Below, in pieces: positions 8,717-17,234 of a stretch of DNA of 64,000 bases. The translations under genes were made by a program, and so were the position numbers. Position 1 is the first letter of the stretch. Each line of letters opens with the position of its first letter. The notes under the pieces are model-generated. The model ran no database searches. It worked only from the letters and a program-made list of their open reading frames with translations, and was not told the DNA's origin. Source of the stretch: Massilia sp. CFBP 13721 (GTDB taxonomy: Bacteria > Pseudomonadota > Gammaproteobacteria > Burkholderiales > Burkholderiaceae_D); contig NZ_JACYUY010000010.1 in assembly GCF_014842025.1 (NCBI RefSeq), positions 148,212-212,211 on the forward strand. The letters run 5' to 3'.

Positions 8717-10033
8717 ATGCGACACACCACCACCACCGACCATAGTATCGAAGCGAGCGACCTGGCCAAGCTGCTGGGCGGCGCCGCTGCCGGCGCGCTG
8801 CTGATGTACATGCTCGACCCGGACCGCGGCAGCGCCCGCCGCACCACCTCGACCGCGGCATTGCGCAACGCGGGTTCGCGCACCGGCAGTGCGCTCGGCA
8901 ATGCCTGGCACGGTATTGGCGAGCGCATCGGCACGGCCGCGCGCCAGGCCGGCGAGGTCGCCAGCGAAGTGCTCGAAGAAGCCGGCAAGACCGGCAGCAA
9001 GTATCTCGACGAGGCGACCACCACCGCCGGCAAGTATCTCGACGACGCCGCTACCACCGCCGGCAAATACGCGGACAAAGCCGGCACCCGTGCCCGCAAA
9101 TTTGCCGACGACGCCGGTGACAGCGCAAACCGCGCCTTCGAAGCCACCCGGCCGAGCGCGGCCCGGCCGAACGGCGCTGTGCGCCGCACCTATGAAGACA
9201 CAGTCGACGGCGCCTCGCGCCTGCTCGATTCGGCATCCTCGAGCGCCGGCGCTGCCGCCTCGCGCCTTGGCCGCCTCGCCAGCGACGCCGCCGACAGCGG
9301 CCTGAAAGCCCTGCACCTGGACGATCGCAGCGACCTGTCGGCCCTGCTGCGCAACTCCGCCGTCGTCGGCGGCGGCCTGCTCGGCCTGATCGGGCTGTTC
9401 CGCCGCTCGCCACTGGGCGCCGCGGTCGGCCTGGCCGCCCTGGCGCTGGCCGCGCGCAGCAGCGGCAGCAGCGGCAGGGACAACAGCGGCAGCGCCCGCA
9501 GCGGCTCGGCATTGTCGAACCTGCTCGGCAGCGGCCGCGGCCGTGCCCGCCGCATCGACCTGGAAAAAACCATCCACATCGACGCTTCGCCGTCCGAGGT
9601 CTATGACATGTGGAACAACTACGAAAACTTCCCGCGCTTCATGTCGCACGTGGTCGAGGTGCGCGACACCGGCCGCCGCCGTTCGCACTGGACCGTGCAG
9701 GGTCCGGCCGGCACCCAGTTCGAGTTCGATTCGGTGCTCACCGAGCAGAACAAGAACCGGCGCCTGGCCTGGCGTAGCGAGCCGGGTGCGCAGATCCCGA
9801 ACTCCGGCTCGGTCGAATTCGAACCGCATCGCGGCGGCACCCGCGTTACCGTGCGCCTGTCCTACGCGCCGCCGGCCGGCGCCCTCGGCCATGCCGCCGC
9901 CTCGCTGTTCGGATCCGATCCGAAAGGCCAGATGGACGACGACCTGGCGCGCATGAAGCACTACATCGAGCGCGGTGCGATTCCGCACGATGCGGCCCGG
10001 CGCGACAAGTCGGGTAGCCGTTTCCTTCACTGA
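8717..10033 (+). CDS. SRPBCC-family protein with N-terminal low-complexity/membrane region
   Basis: A 438-residue protein. Residues 20-35 (LLGGAAAGALLMYMLDPDRG) form a short hydrophobic segment of the YtxH-like kind. An Ala/Gly/Lys-rich, probably helical stretch with near-repeats (GKYLDEATTTA, GKYLDDAATTA, GKYADKAGTRA) follows. A second hydrophobic patch lies near residues 215-255. The C-terminal 150 residues are a polyketide-cyclase/dehydrase (START-like) SRPBCC domain beginning DLEKTIHIDASPSEVYDMW. SRPBCC domains bind hydrophobic ligands; the ligand here is unknown. A GAGAGG ribosome site precedes ATG 8717. The gene ends five bases before the next start, so the two are probably co-transcribed. 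Confidence 0.8.
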   Translation: MRHTTTTDHSIEASDLAKLLGGAAAGALLMYMLDPDRGSARRTTSTAALRNAGSRTGSALGNAWHGIGERIGTAARQAGEVASEVLEEAGKTGSKYLDEATTTAGKYLDDAATTAGKYADKAGTRARKFADDAGDSANRAFEATRPSAARPNGAVRRTYEDTVDGASRLLDSASSSAGAAASRLGRLASDAADSGLKALHLDDRSDLSALLRNSAVVGGGLLGLIGLFRRSPLGAAVGLAALALAARSSGSSGRDNSGSARSGSALSNLLGSGRGRARRIDLEKTIHIDASPSEVYDMWNNYENFPRFMSHVVEVRDTGRRRSHWTVQGPAGTQFEFDSVLTEQNKNRRLAWRSEPGAQIPNSGSVEFEPHRGGTRVTVRLSYAPPAGALGHAAASLFGSDPKGQMDDDLARMKHYIERGAIPHDAARRDKSGSRFLH

Positions 10034-10037
10034 TGCG

Positions 10038-11390
10038 ATGACGGCGGCGATCGACATCAGCGCGGCCGCGCTCGCGGCCGCCGCCCGCCCGCTCGACGGC
10101 GGGCCGGGCGACTACGACGCCCTGATGAAGCTCGTGGGCGACGCCCGCTTCGTGCTGCTCGGCGAAGCGACCCACGGCACCCACGAGTTTTACGAGGAAC
10201 GGGCGCGCATCACCCAGCGCCTGATCCGTGAGAAGGGATTCACCGCGGTGGCGGTCGAGGCCGACTGGCCCGACGCCTACCGCGTCAACCGCTACGTGCG
10301 CGGTGAAGGCGGCGATGCCGACGCCAACGCGGCCCTGTCCGGCTTCGAGCGATTTCCGGCCTGGATGTGGCGCAACACCGACGTCGTCAACTTCGTCAAC
10401 TGGCTGCGTACGCATAACGCCGGCTTGGGTGACAAATCCAGTGCCGATCCGAAAGTCGGCTTCTACGGGCTCGACCTGTACAGCCTGTTCACCTCGGTGC
10501 GCGAAGTGCTGAACTACCTCGACGCGGTCGACCCGGTCGGCGCGGAGGAAGCACGGCGCCGCTATGCCTGCTTCGACCACTACGACGAAGACAGCCAGCA
10601 CTACGGCTACGCCACCGGCGTCGGCCTCTCCGAATCCTGCCAGCAAGGTGTGCTGACCCAGCTGCAGGAACTCCAGCAGCGCGCCTTCGATTACATGCAG
10701 GCCGACGGCGCCTCGAGCGAAGACGCGTTTTTCTATGCCCAGCAGAATGCCCGCCTGGTCAAGAATGCCGAAGAATACTACCGCACCATGTTCCGCGGCC
10801 GGGTCTCGTCCTGGAACCTGCGCGACAGCCACATGGCCGAAACCCTGGACGCCCTCACCCGCCACCTGTCCAAGGATGGCGAGCCGGCGAAGATCGTCGT
10901 CTGGGCGCACAACTCGCACCTGGGCGATGCCCGCGCCACCTATATGGGCGGATTGGGCGAATGGAACGTCGGCGAGTTGGCGCGCAAGGCCTACTCGGGC
11001 CAGACCTGCCTGATCGGCTTTTCTACCTACGATGGCCACGTGACGGCGGCCTCGGAGTGGGATGGCCCGGCCGAGCGCAAGCGGGTGCGCCCCGGCATGC
11101 CCGGCAGCTACGAGGAATTGCTGCACCATGTCGGCCTGCCGCGCTTCTACCTGAACCTGCGCGACGAAGGCGCGGTGCGCCGCACCCTGCTCGAGCGCCG
11201 CCTCGAGCGCGCCATCGGCGTGCTGTACCTGCCGCGCACCGAACGGCAAAGCCATTATTTCAATGCCCAGATGGCCGAACAATTCGACGCCATCATCCAC
11301 ATCGACCGCACCGAAGGGCTGACGCCGCTCGACGCGACGAGCGGCTGGCATTCGGGCGAACCGCCGGAGACCTATCCAGAGGGGATGTAG
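10038..11390 (+). CDS. Erythromycin esterase family protein
   Basis: A 450-residue member of the erythromycin-esterase/succinoglycan-biosynthesis family. The hallmark N-terminal motif is LLGEATHGTHEFYEERARI, followed by AVEADWPDAYRVNRYV, the central WAHNSHLGDA and the late YLPRTERQSHYF. The His and Glu residues needed for the hydrolase site appear present. The family cleaves macrolide lactones in resistance enzymes, but chromosomal copies beside Hsp20 and PRTase genes are usually stress-regulon proteins of unknown substrate, so I do not call it a resistance gene. ATG 10038 is preferred over an in-frame start at 9975 that would overlap the SRPBCC gene. Confidence 0.88.
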   Translation: MTAAIDISAAALAAAARPLDGGPGDYDALMKLVGDARFVLLGEATHGTHEFYEERARITQRLIREKGFTAVAVEADWPDAYRVNRYVRGEGGDADANAALSGFERFPAWMWRNTDVVNFVNWLRTHNAGLGDKSSADPKVGFYGLDLYSLFTSVREVLNYLDAVDPVGAEEARRRYACFDHYDEDSQHYGYATGVGLSESCQQGVLTQLQELQQRAFDYMQADGASSEDAFFYAQQNARLVKNAEEYYRTMFRGRVSSWNLRDSHMAETLDALTRHLSKDGEPAKIVVWAHNSHLGDARATYMGGLGEWNVGELARKAYSGQTCLIGFSTYDGHVTAASEWDGPAERKRVRPGMPGSYEELLHHVGLPRFYLNLRDEGAVRRTLLERRLERAIGVLYLPRTERQSHYFNAQMAEQFDAIIHIDRTEGLTPLDATSGWHSGEPPETYPEGM

Positions 11391-11435
11391 ACACATCGCG
11401 ATCGTATGCAGGCCCGGCGTGCCCGCATACGACAA

Positions 11436-12092
11436 TCACGTCCCCGGCTGGCGCTGCCCACACTCGGTACAAAACTTCGTTCCCGGCTGCAGCGCCGTCG
11501 CACACCCGCCGCACTGCACCTGCTGCGCCATCCGGTAGCCGCACTGCGGACAGAATTTCGCGCCATGCGTCTCGGCCCGGCACTGCGGGCAGACCAGTTG
11601 CATGTCCGCGCGCACGTCGTGGCCGGCGCCGCGCGCCTGGCCTTCCGCATTGGCCCGTTCCGATGCGCCCTGCACCTCGCCGCGTGCCCGTGCCTGCGTT
11701 ATCGCCACCTTGACGTTCGGCGCGCAGTTGAAGCACAGGCCGTTGGCGTGGTCGAAGCACGGCGTGCAGACATAGTGATGGCAATTGCCGCAGCGGTTGA
11801 AGTGCGCCTTGCCGGCAGCCACCGCCTCGGTGAATGCCTCGTCGCGCGCCGTGTGCCAGCCGGCCTGGGCCATGCCCGTCAACACGCTGCTGGCGTTGCC
11901 GAGCAGGCCGCCGAACATGCTGGCGCCCTTTTGCAGCCAGCCCGAGGCCTGGCCACTGCGGTAGGGCTTGTAATGCGTACGCCAGCGGTCGCTGCAGCGC
12001 TGGCAATAGAATTCGAACTGGAAGCCGGCGTCCACGCCCGACTGGTTGCTCAAGTCACGGTAATTGTTTGCAAACTGCATTTCGGCTGACAT
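11436..12092 (-). CDS. Zinc-ribbon protein of unknown function
   Basis: A 218-residue protein rich in CxxC pairs. FYCQRCSDRW lies near the N-terminus, CGNCHHYVCTPCFD and CFNCAP in the middle, and three zinc-ribbon pairs at the C-terminus (CPQCRAE, FCPQCGYR with CGGCATAL, FCTECGQR). A Gly/Ser-rich hydrophobic stretch (MFGGLLGNASSVLTGMAQAG) lies between. The C-terminal layout matches double-zinc-ribbon proteins. A GTG six bases upstream of the chosen ATG (12092) is also possible. It is convergent with the esterase gene and not obviously part of an operon. Confidence 0.75.
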   Translation of the reverse strand: MSAEMQFANNYRDLSNQSGVDAGFQFEFYCQRCSDRWRTHYKPYRSGQASGWLQKGASMFGGLLGNASSVLTGMAQAGWHTARDEAFTEAVAAGKAHFNRCGNCHHYVCTPCFDHANGLCFNCAPNVKVAITQARARGEVQGASERANAEGQARGAGHDVRADMQLVCPQCRAETHGAKFCPQCGYRMAQQVQCGGCATALQPGTKFCTECGQRQPGT

Positions 12093-12282
12093 GGGCACCT
12101 GTGTCTGTCATTGCAATGCGCCGATTATATAGCGTTATCAAAAACTTACCATAACGGTCGAAGGGCAGATTGCAATGCGTCGCAAGGACGCGACGCGTCC
12201 GTCTTGCAGGCTGGGCCGGGCGGCGAACCGCTGATGTGGCATTCCAATCAAGTCAGCCTTCGTTTCGAGAACGATGTCCAGA

Positions 12283-12454
12283 CCCGTAAGGTGGGCGGCT
12301 CCACCTTCACAGTTTGCGGGCCAGAAACCTTGCGCCGCCCACGCGTTCAACCGGCCAGTGATTCGTCGCGACGTTTCAGCGGGTGGTTGAACGCGTGGGC
12401 GGCATCCAGTCGGCAGGAAATCACGTGCCCAGCTATAGCCGCCCACCTTACGGG
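12283..12454. repeat. Nested palindromic element
   Basis: Outer arms of 18 bases at 12283-12300 and 12437-12454 are exact reverse complements (left arm CCCGTAAGGTGGGCGGCT). Inner arms of 19 bases at 12334-12352 and 12385-12403 are also exact complements (GCCGCCCACGCGTTCAACC). The GGTGGGC and CCCACGCG cores relate it to the dispersed palindrome family seen elsewhere. The stretch 12207-12230 also matches half of the unit at 46841-46887. The 570-bp gap 12093-12663 contains no gene that I can support. Confidence 0.75.
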
Positions 12455-12663
12455 CCCAAGCATTCTTTCTTGAAAAATTCGGCTTGACTGACTGACATTA
12501 GGCCACTGGCTTCGATGGCTCCGAAAGCTGCGGGTGCGCGGTACAGTTGCATCGCTCTCTCAAGCAGCAACAATTCGCCAACAATAAACTTTTCTTCAAC
12601 CACACTTTTCCTGCCCGCCTTTTGCTACGATGCCGAAGTTCAAAATCAGGCAAGGAAAAGTCG

Positions 12664-13143
12664 ATGGGTAAGTACACGCTGAACATCAACGGCAAGCCGC
12701 GGCAGGTCGATGTCGATGCCGACACCCCGCTGCTGTGGGCGCTGCGCGATTCGCTCGGACTGGTCGGGGCCAAATATGGTTGCGGCCTGGGCCAGTGCGG
12801 CGCCTGCACGGTACACCTCAATGGCGCGCCGACGCGTTCCTGCCTGCTGCCGGTGTCGAGCATCGGCAAGGCCAGGATCACGACGATCGAAGGCTTGCAC
12901 AAGGAGCACCAGCATCCCCTGCAACTTGCCTGGCAAGAACTCGACGTGCCCCAGTGCGGTTACTGCCAGTCGGGCCAGATCATGAGCGCCTGCGCCTTGC
13001 TCAAAGCCCATCCGAAACCAACCGACGCCCAGATCGACGACGCGATGGCGGGCAACCTGTGCCGCTGCGCCACCTATACGCGCATCCGCGCCGGCATCCA
13101 CCGCGCCGCCGAGATCGCCGCGACCACGAAAGGCAAGGCATGA
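12664..13143 (+). CDS. 2Fe-2S subunit of a molybdenum hydroxylase (IorA/CoxS type)
   Basis: A 159-residue small subunit that transfers electrons from the molybdenum site. The N-terminal plant-type 2Fe-2S cluster motif is [15 protein letters not shown] with a following C in TRSCLLPV. The C-terminal cluster motif is CGYCQSGQI with [10 protein letters not shown]. This layout is that of the isoquinoline 1-oxidoreductase alpha subunit and related aldehyde or xanthine dehydrogenases. The stop overlaps the next ATG (ATGA), so translation of both subunits is coupled. There is no FAD subunit gene nearby, which agrees with IorAB-type enzymes that pass electrons to a cytochrome. Confidence 0.9.
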   Translation: MGKYTLNINGKPRQVDVDADTPLLWALRDSLGLVGAKYGCGLGQCGACTVHLNGAPTRSCLLPVSSIGKARITTIEGLHKEHQHPLQLAWQELDVPQCGYCQSGQIMSACALLKAHPKPTDAQIDDAMAGNLCRCATYTRIRAGIHRAAEIAATTKGKA

Positions 13144-15389
13144 ACGCGCCGCGCTCCGCTGCCCGTCGCGGCTTCCTGAAAGCCGGCGCGGCCGGCGCCC
13201 TCGTCATCGGCATGGGACCGGGCGGCGTGCTGGCGGCGCAAAACGTCGCCGCTGCCGCTAATAACGCCAACCCGGCTGACAACGCTTTTTCCCCGAGCGT
13301 CTTCATTCGCATCGGCCGCGACGGCGTCGTCACGCTGGTATCGAAACAGCCGGAAATCGGCCAGGGCATCAAGACCTCGCTGCCGATGGTCATCGCTGAA
13401 GAGCTCGAAATCGATTGGAAAGACGTGCGCATCGTCCAGGGCGACCTGAACCCGGCCTACGGCAGCCAGGGCGCGGGCGGATCGACCTCGACCCCGACCA
13501 ACTACAACGATTTTCACCGCCTTGGCGCCACTGCGCGCACCATATTGGTGCAGGCAGCGGCCCAGACCTGGGGTGTGCCGGCCACCGAATGCCGCGCCGC
13601 CCGCGGCGCCGTGCTCCACACGCCAAGCGGCCGCAAGCTCAGCTATGGCGCACTGGTCCCGGCCGCGGCGAAGCTGCCGCTGCCCGAGGCGGCGCAGGTG
13701 CAGTTGAAAGACCCGGGCACCTACACCCTGCTGGGCACGCGCATCGGCGGCGTCGACAACGGCGCCATCGTCAGCGGCAAGCCGCTGTTCGGCATCGACG
13801 TCCAGTTGCCCGGCATGCTGTACGCGGTGTATGCCAAGTGCCCGGTATTCGGCGGCAAGCCGGTGAGCGCCAACCTGGCCGCCGTCAAGGCCATGCCGGG
13901 CGTGAAAGATGCCTTCATCATCGAAGGCACCGCCAACCTGAACGGGCTGCGTCCGGGCGTGGCGATCGTCGCCACCTCGACCTGGGCCGCGTTCAAGGCG
14001 CGCCGCGCGCTGGAAGTCAAATGGGACGAAGGCGTCGGCGCCGGCCACAGCTGGGCCGATTTTGCCGCGCAAGCGAAGGCGGCCGCCGGCAAAGCGGGCA
14101 CGACGGTCTTGCGCCAGGACGGCGACGTGCACGCCGCGTTTGCCGGCGCCGCGAAAACAGTGGAAGCGAGCTACACCTACCCCTTCATCTCGCACGCCAG
14201 CATGGAGCCGCAGAACTGCACCGCCTGGTTCAAGCCGGCCGAGGGCACGCTGGAACTGTGGGCGCCGACCCAGAACCCGGGCGCCGGCCAGGCCCTGGTG
14301 ACCTCGACCTTCGGCATCCCCAAGGAAAAAATCGTCCTGCACATCATCCGCAGCGGCGGCGGTTTCGGGCGGCGCCTGTCGTCCGACTTCATCGTCGAGG
14401 CCACCGCCATTGCGCAAAAAGTCGGCGCGCCGGTGAAACTGACCTGGACCCGCGAAGACGATGTGCAGCACGACCATTTCCGCCCGGGCGGCTTCCACCA
14501 CCTGCGCGGCGGCGTCGATGCGAACGGCAAGCTGGTCGGCTGGCACAACCATTTCGTTACCTTCGCCAACCGCGTCGAGCGCGACGGCAAAAGCATCCTG
14601 CAGCCGGGCAGCGGCGGCAGCCTGTCCGGCGACGAATTCCCGGGCCGCTGGCTGGCCAACTGCCTGCTGGAACAGACCGCGCTCGAATGCCGGATCCCGA
14701 TGGGACCCTGGCGCGCGCCCGGCAGCGCCGTGTTTTCCTGGGTCTTCCACAGCTTCATCGACGAACTGGCCCATGCCGGCGGGCGCGATCCAGTCGAATT
14801 CCGCATGGAACTGCTGGGCACAAAAGACATCGTCCCGGGCAGCGGCGAACGGGGCCAGCCCTACAGCGTCGCGCGCATGCGCAACGTGCTGCGCGAAGTG
14901 GCCGAGAAGTCCGGCTGGGGCACCCGGAAATTCGCGCGCGGCCAGGGTGCCGGCGTGGCCTTCCACTTCAGCCACCGCGGTTATGTGGCGGAAGTGGCCG
15001 AGGTGACGGTGTCGAAATCGGGCGAGCTGAAGGTCGACCGCGTGGTCGTGGTGACCGACATCGGCGCCCAGATCGTCAACCTGTCCGGCGCCGAGAACCA
15101 GGTGCAGGGCTCGGTAATCGATGGCCTGTCGACGCTGATGCATCCGGAACTGAACATCGAAGGCGGCCGCGTCGTGCAAAGCAACTTCCACGACTACAAG
15201 CTGCTGCGCATGCCGGAGACGCCGACCAAAATCGAGATGCACTTCCTGAAAACCGACTACCCGGTTACCGGCCTGGGCGAACCGGTGCTGCCGCCGCTCG
15301 CCCCGGCCGTCTGCAACGCCATCTTTGCCGCCACCGGCAAGCGGGTGCGCGAGCTACCGCTCAGTAAGACGGACCTCAGCTGGAGCTGA
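13140..15389 (+). CDS. Molybdopterin-binding subunit, IorB-type aldehyde/N-heterocycle oxidoreductase
   Basis: Catalytic subunit of 749 residues. It begins with a Tat signal ([18 protein letters not shown]), so the complex is exported folded to the periplasm, as known for IorB-like enzymes. Family landmarks are [27 protein letters not shown] and the C-terminal [13 protein letters not shown] containing the active-site Glu. The substrate class (aldehydes or N-heterocycles such as isoquinoline) cannot be fixed from sequence. It is translationally coupled to the 2Fe-2S gene. No dedicated XdhC-type maturase gene is next to it. Confidence 0.9.
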   Translation: MNAPRSAARRGFLKAGAAGALVIGMGPGGVLAAQNVAAAANNANPADNAFSPSVFIRIGRDGVVTLVSKQPEIGQGIKTSLPMVIAEELEIDWKDVRIVQGDLNPAYGSQGAGGSTSTPTNYNDFHRLGATARTILVQAAAQTWGVPATECRAARGAVLHTPSGRKLSYGALVPAAAKLPLPEAAQVQLKDPGTYTLLGTRIGGVDNGAIVSGKPLFGIDVQLPGMLYAVYAKCPVFGGKPVSANLAAVKAMPGVKDAFIIEGTANLNGLRPGVAIVATSTWAAFKARRALEVKWDEGVGAGHSWADFAAQAKAAAGKAGTTVLRQDGDVHAAFAGAAKTVEASYTYPFISHASMEPQNCTAWFKPAEGTLELWAPTQNPGAGQALVTSTFGIPKEKIVLHIIRSGGGFGRRLSSDFIVEATAIAQKVGAPVKLTWTREDDVQHDHFRPGGFHHLRGGVDANGKLVGWHNHFVTFANRVERDGKSILQPGSGGSLSGDEFPGRWLANCLLEQTALECRIPMGPWRAPGSAVFSWVFHSFIDELAHAGGRDPVEFRMELLGTKDIVPGSGERGQPYSVARMRNVLREVAEKSGWGTRKFARGQGAGVAFHFSHRGYVAEVAEVTVSKSGELKVDRVVVVTDIGAQIVNLSGAENQVQGSVIDGLSTLMHPELNIEGGRVVQSNFHDYKLLRMPETPTKIEMHFLKTDYPVTGLGEPVLPPLAPAVCNAIFAATGKRVRELPLSKTDLSWS

Positions 15390-15447
15390 ACTTAGGCACG
15401 CAGGCCCGCTGCTTCAGGCGCGCCTGAGACGGCCCTCAGGGCAAGGC

Positions 15448-15487
15448 GCACCGTCGAAGACAGTACGAATGTACGGCGAGACGGTGC
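15448..15487. repeat. Hairpin between two convergent genes
   Basis: GCACCGTC (15448) pairs with GACGGTGC (15480), and an inner GTAC-GAAT-GTAC repeat sits in the loop. A second palindrome, CAGGCGCGCCTG, lies at about 15415. The segment lies between the IorB-type gene and the convergent 15510 gene and may act as a bidirectional transcription end. No T-run is present. Confidence 0.4.
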
Positions 15488-15509
15488 AACGCAGCCATGA
15501 GGGGTCGTA

Positions 15510-15836
15510 TCAGGCGCGCCGGGCGGGGTCGGTATCGATGCCGCCGTGATATTCGAGGATGGCTGTCGCCCGTTCCAGCTGCGCCGCGTCGGCAACCGTC
15601 ACCGTCATCATGCACAGGTCGCCGCGCTGGGCCGGTTTGTAGACGTCCTCGTAATCGGTGCCGCCCTTGACCGCCGGCGAATCGCCGACGTAGAAATGGC
15701 TCTCGGCAGGGCCGGCTTCGTCGGTGGTGACGTTGACGTCGATGCCGTCGGCGTTGAATCCTTCGGCCAGTAATCCCTTGCGCGCCGCGTCGGCGGCTTC
15801 GAAATTGGGCAGCATGCGTACGATCTGGTGGTTCAT
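15510..15836 (-). CDS. Hypothetical protein, GsiB/17M-like fold suggested
   Basis: A soluble 108-residue protein starting MNHQIVRMLPNFEAADAARK. It reads as a short ferredoxin-like beta-alpha-beta unit followed by a second one (GDLCMMTVTVADAAQLERA). The pattern recalls small stress proteins of the general-stress 17M group, in which a domain manages signed parameter pairs, but I cannot assign it firmly. The ATG at 15836 is preceded by GGAG. It is convergent with the IorB-type gene and transcribed alone. Confidence 0.6.
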   Translation of the reverse strand: MNHQIVRMLPNFEAADAARKGLLAEGFNADGIDVNVTTDEAGPAESHFYVGDSPAVKGGTDYEDVYKPAQRGDLCMMTVTVADAAQLERATAILEYHGGIDTDPARRA

Positions 15837-16079
15837 GGTCGCTCCATTGTTGCAGTAATGACTACCGTACCAGAATCCCCCGCCCCGCGGCGCTCGCTCG
15901 CAGCGGTGCGTCCGCCTGCTTCTTCGCTTGCCCTTCCAACACCCCTGAAACGGAACATGCGAATTGCATCCATTCGCGCTCTCCCCTGCGCAAATTTTTA
16001 GTACAATCAGGAAACGTTGTGGCGTGCGGGATCCCAGCGGAGACACAGTGTTACTTTTTTACCCATACCGAATAATAAG

Positions 16080-17234
16080 ATGAAGATTTCACGCCGCAGC
16101 GCCGCCTCTCGCCCCCTTGCCACGACCGCCATGCATGGCCGCGTCGAAGCCTTCCGCAACGCGGGCACGGGCATCATCGACTTCTCGATCGCCATCTCGC
16201 ACTTCAGCCCGCCCGCCGCGGTGCGCGACGCCGTCACCCGCGCGCTGCAGGACGAGCGCACCATGCCCTACACCGGCGTCGCCGGCGCGCTCGACGTGCG
16301 CCGCAGCTTGTGCGACAAGCTGGCGCGCGAAAACGGCGTCCACGCCGACGCCGGCGAGATCATCGTCACCAACGGCGCCAAGCAGGCGCTGTACGAAGCG
16401 CTGTACACGATGCTCGACCCCGGCGACACCGTCCTGATCTTCAAGCCGCACTGGCCGGCGTATGTCGCCACCTGCAAGCTGCTGCGCCTGACCCCCATCC
16501 TGGTCGACCTGCCCGACACCGTCACGCCCGCGTTCCTGGAAGCCTGCCCGCAGGCCGACCTGGTCATCATCAACAACCCGCACAACCCGACCGGCAAGGT
16601 GTACACGAAGGAAGAACTCGGCCACCTGTGCGCCTGGATGCACGCTACCTCCGCCCAGGTGATCATCGACGAAAGCTACGAACACCTCAGCTTCGGCCCC
16701 GCGCACACCAGCCTCGCCACCCTGTGCGACTGGCGCGCGCTCGGCGCCGTGACCATTTACTCGGCCTCGCAAAGCTATGCGATGATGGGCTGGCGCCTCG
16801 GCTTCGCGCTGGCTCCGGCGCAGATCGCCGAGGCGATGCAGACGCTGCAGGGACCGATCACGGCGGCCGCCTCGCACCTGGCGCAGGTGGCCACCGTCGC
16901 CGCCTTCGCGTCCGGCCCGCAGCGGCACATGGTCGACGAATACCGCGCGCGCCGCGACGCCGTGCTGCGCCACGTGCGCGACGTGCCGTGGCTCACGATG
17001 CATTGTCCGGATTCCGGTCCTTACCTGTGGGGCGACGTGCGCGCCCTGACGATGGAGACCGAAGCGTTTGCCGAAGCGCTGCTGGACGAGGAAGGCGTGG
17101 CCATCATGCCGGGCGACGCGCTCGGGGTGCCCGGCTTCATCCGTATCGGCTACATTTGCGACGACACCGACACGCTGATGGAAGGCGTGGGGCGCCTGGT
17201 GGCCTTTGGCGACCGGATGGCGGCGCAGCGATGA
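16080..17234 (+). CDS. Fold-type I aminotransferase-like protein lacking the PLP lysine
   Basis: A 384-residue protein of the class I/II aminotransferase family. Cofactor and substrate residues are mostly kept: NNPHNPTGKVYT, IIDESYEHLSF (Asp and Tyr contacts) and the C-terminal substrate arginine in PGFIRIGY. The lysine signature is changed. Where relatives read S-x-S-K-[ST], this protein reads YSASQSYAMMGWRLG, with Gln (codon CAA at 16770-16772, residue 231) in place of the Schiff-base lysine. Ordinary transaminase chemistry therefore looks impossible. It may be a dead paralogue, a ligand sensor or an enzyme with changed chemistry. The stop overlaps the start of the hybrid kinase gene (ATGA), so the two are co-translated, which favours a joint function. 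Confidence 0.85.
   Translation: MKISRRSAASRPLATTAMHGRVEAFRNAGTGIIDFSIAISHFSPPAAVRDAVTRALQDERTMPYTGVAGALDVRRSLCDKLARENGVHADAGEIIVTNGAKQALYEALYTMLDPGDTVLIFKPHWPAYVATCKLLRLTPILVDLPDTVTPAFLEACPQADLVIINNPHNPTGKVYTKEELGHLCAWMHATSAQVIIDESYEHLSFGPAHTSLATLCDWRALGAVTIYSASQSYAMMGWRLGFALAPAQIAEAMQTLQGPITAAASHLAQVATVAAFASGPQRHMVDEYRARRDAVLRHVRDVPWLTMHCPDSGPYLWGDVRALTMETEAFAEALLDEEGVAIMPGDALGVPGFIRIGYICDDTDTLMEGVGRLVAFGDRMAAQR

Noticed and set aside
7745..10057. Long minus-strand open frame opposite the phosphoribosyltransferase and SRPBCC genes
   Set aside because: It crosses three unrelated genes and its product shows only Arg/Gly/Ala-rich shadow sequence. The plus-strand genes have motifs and ribosome sites.
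10038..11390. A macrolide-resistance determinant
   Set aside because: The family includes erythromycin esterases, but the neighbours are Hsp20, PRTase and SRPBCC genes and the copy is chromosomal with normal base composition. A stress role is more likely.
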